This document shows positions 62,954-64,000 of a stretch of 64,000 nucleotides of DNA, one piece after another. The position numbers were made by a program, and so were the translations under genes. This DNA comes from Cercospora beticola (taxonomy: Eukaryota > Ascomycota > Dothideomycetes > Mycosphaerellales > Mycosphaerellaceae). The number at the start of each line of letters is the position of its first letter. The stretch's first letter is position 1. The stretch is taken from assembly GCF_033473495.1 (NCBI RefSeq), contig NC_088937.1:310001-374000 (forward strand). The letters are read 5' to 3'. Under the pieces are notes generated by a model. The model saw nothing but the letters and a program-made list of their open reading frames with translations, ran no database searches and was not told where the DNA came from.

Positions 62954-64000
62954 CTACAATCCCGCGTGACCCTGCTCAGTCGGTACATTCGCTTGAATTT
63001 TCAACAGACCTTCCCGCAGCATTCTCACTCCTTCAACTGTCTGTTCTTCCATTCTTCGTCTCTTTTTCCCAATCTCAGCAAACCGTTGATCGTCTGCCGC
63101 CATGCGCTCAGTCAGTTTTCTGCCCTCTTCGATCATCCTCCCGCTACGCGCTTTATCGAACTTGGTCGGCAGGCGATCATTAGAATGGTACGATGCCCTG
63201 CCAAGTTGAGGAATGCCACGAGCTTTCACCTCAACCTCAACAACTTCAGCGAGGTACACCAGTTCCAGGAGGGGTAGCTTTTTGACGAGTTTGATAACTG
63301 CTTCCACTCCAGCAGAATCTTCCGTTTCGTCTTCGTTCGCCGTTTCTGCTGCATCTACTGGTGTTCCAGCCTCGGTAACGACTGACCCGCTAGGGAAAAC
63401 TCCTGGTGGATGAGGAGGTCCCGGAAAGCGGAAGGGCGGAATGATGTTGAAGCTTTGGAATGCTGGAGTGGCGGGATACGATCTCAACGGAAGATTCGAA
63501 TTGACGTTCCCAGACCCATCGACAGACACTGACCCACTACGGTAGAAAACTGATGGATCCAGGAGCTCTGGAGGACGGGGCGGTGAGTTGACGTTGGAGC
63601 CCTGAAGTGCTGGAGCGGTGGCATAAGATCCCAATACATTATCCGAACTCACACTGCCAGCCGGAACCACAGGCGATGACCGGCTTTTGTATTGTGCTGA
63701 TGGTTTCCGGGGTGCAGGAGGGCAGTGGAGTCGGTCGACACTGGCATGCTCAAGTGCTGGGGCCGTGGCGTGAGATCCCAAGAAAACACTTGAATTGACG
63801 TTTGCAGCCGCATCGACAGACACTGACCTGCTACCCAGGTATATTGGATGTTGCAGATAGTCTGTAGTGCGTAGGAGTGGATTCACGTCGGAGCCTTGGG
63901 TTGACGGAGCGGGAGCATTCGGTCTCGAGGAAGGGTCCGGGTCGACACCGTTCGAAGCGACAGCAGTGCGAATTGGAAGTACAAATTGATCTATAATAGC
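62954..64000 (-). CDS. Repeat-bearing protein with conserved C-terminal helical module (partial at right edge)
   Basis: The frame is open from the window edge to a stop at 62954, giving the last 348 residues; the 5' end lies outside. The N-terminal part is built of imperfect units of about 45-55 residues, each with a YRSGSVSVD-like block, an NVNS block, and LGSYATAPALQGSNVNSPPR or close variants, rich in Pro and Ser. The C-terminal ~110 residues (AVIKLVKKLPLLELVYLAE, then KKRRRMEEQTVEGVRMLREG) match in pattern the end of the protein at 60983-61789. An acidic linker (ANEDETEDSAG) stands where the neighbour has its Glu tract. Family and function are unknown. Confidence 0.65.
   Translation of the reverse strand, partial: AIIDQFVLPIRTAVASNGVDPDPSSRPNAPAPSTQGSDVNPLLRTTDYLQHPIYLGSRSVSVDAAANVNSSVFLGSHATAPALEHASVDRLHCPPAPRKPSAQYKSRSSPVVPAGSVSSDNVLGSYATAPALQGSNVNSPPRPPELLDPSVFYRSGSVSVDGSGNVNSNLPLRSYPATPAFQSFNIIPPFRFPGPPHPPGVFPSGSVVTEAGTPVDAAETANEDETEDSAGVEAVIKLVKKLPLLELVYLAEVVEVEVKARGIPQLGRASYHSNDRLPTKFDKARSGRMIEEGRKLTERMAADDQRFAEIGKKRRRMEEQTVEGVRMLREGLLKIQANVPTEQGHAGL

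Overview
The window is nuclear DNA of a filamentous ascomycete, most likely a Dothideomycete. The evidence is short GT-AG introns (mostly 40-110 nt), dense genes on both strands, Zn2Cys6 regulators, HET-domain genes, a DMATS prenyltransferase, and an AflR/AflJ-type regulator pair. The class assignment is an inference; no sequence search was possible. Exon structures were assembled by hand from splice sites and reading phase.

Positions 1 to ~24.6 kb look like one biosynthetic gene cluster, cut by the left edge. In order it holds an unidentified gene end (1-107), a group-A flavin monooxygenase, HMG-CoA reductase and isopentenyl-diphosphate isomerase (divergent, sharing one promoter), an AflR-like Zn2Cys6 activator and its AflJ/AflS-like co-regulator (divergent, 1.35 kb apart), a second Zn2Cys6 factor, a 14-TM-type MFS exporter, a pyridoxal-reductase-like aldo-keto reductase, a plant-type O-methyltransferase, a DMATS-type aromatic prenyltransferase, and a small alpha/beta hydrolase. 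The logic is coherent. HMGR drives mevalonate flux, IDI converts IPP to DMAPP, and the DMATS enzyme uses DMAPP to prenylate an aromatic scaffold that the monooxygenase, methyltransferase and reductase tailor. No backbone enzyme (PKS, NRPS) lies inside the window. The AflR/AflJ pair hints at an aromatic polyketide made by a synthase left of position 1.

From ~24.6 to 36 kb the DNA is gene-poor and lineage-specific in character. It has a phenolic acid decarboxylase interrupted by one in-frame TAG, two paralogous small secreted cysteine-rich proteins, a tRNA-Ala(AGC) with a 23-nt intron, a proline-rich actin-patch-type protein, three perfect 62-bp tandem repeats, and a three-exon secreted cysteine-containing protein.

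From 36 to 51 kb lies a conserved core: a HET-domain/ankyrin-like gene, then the divergent RNA-processing pair UTP10 and NRDE2, then a disordered nuclear-type protein.

From 52 to 64 kb are two more HET-domain genes, a 16-exon NCS1-type nucleobase/vitamin permease carrying one in-frame TGA, and two related proteins (one acidic and interrupted by an in-frame TAG, one repeat-bearing and cut by the right edge) that share a C-terminal helical module.
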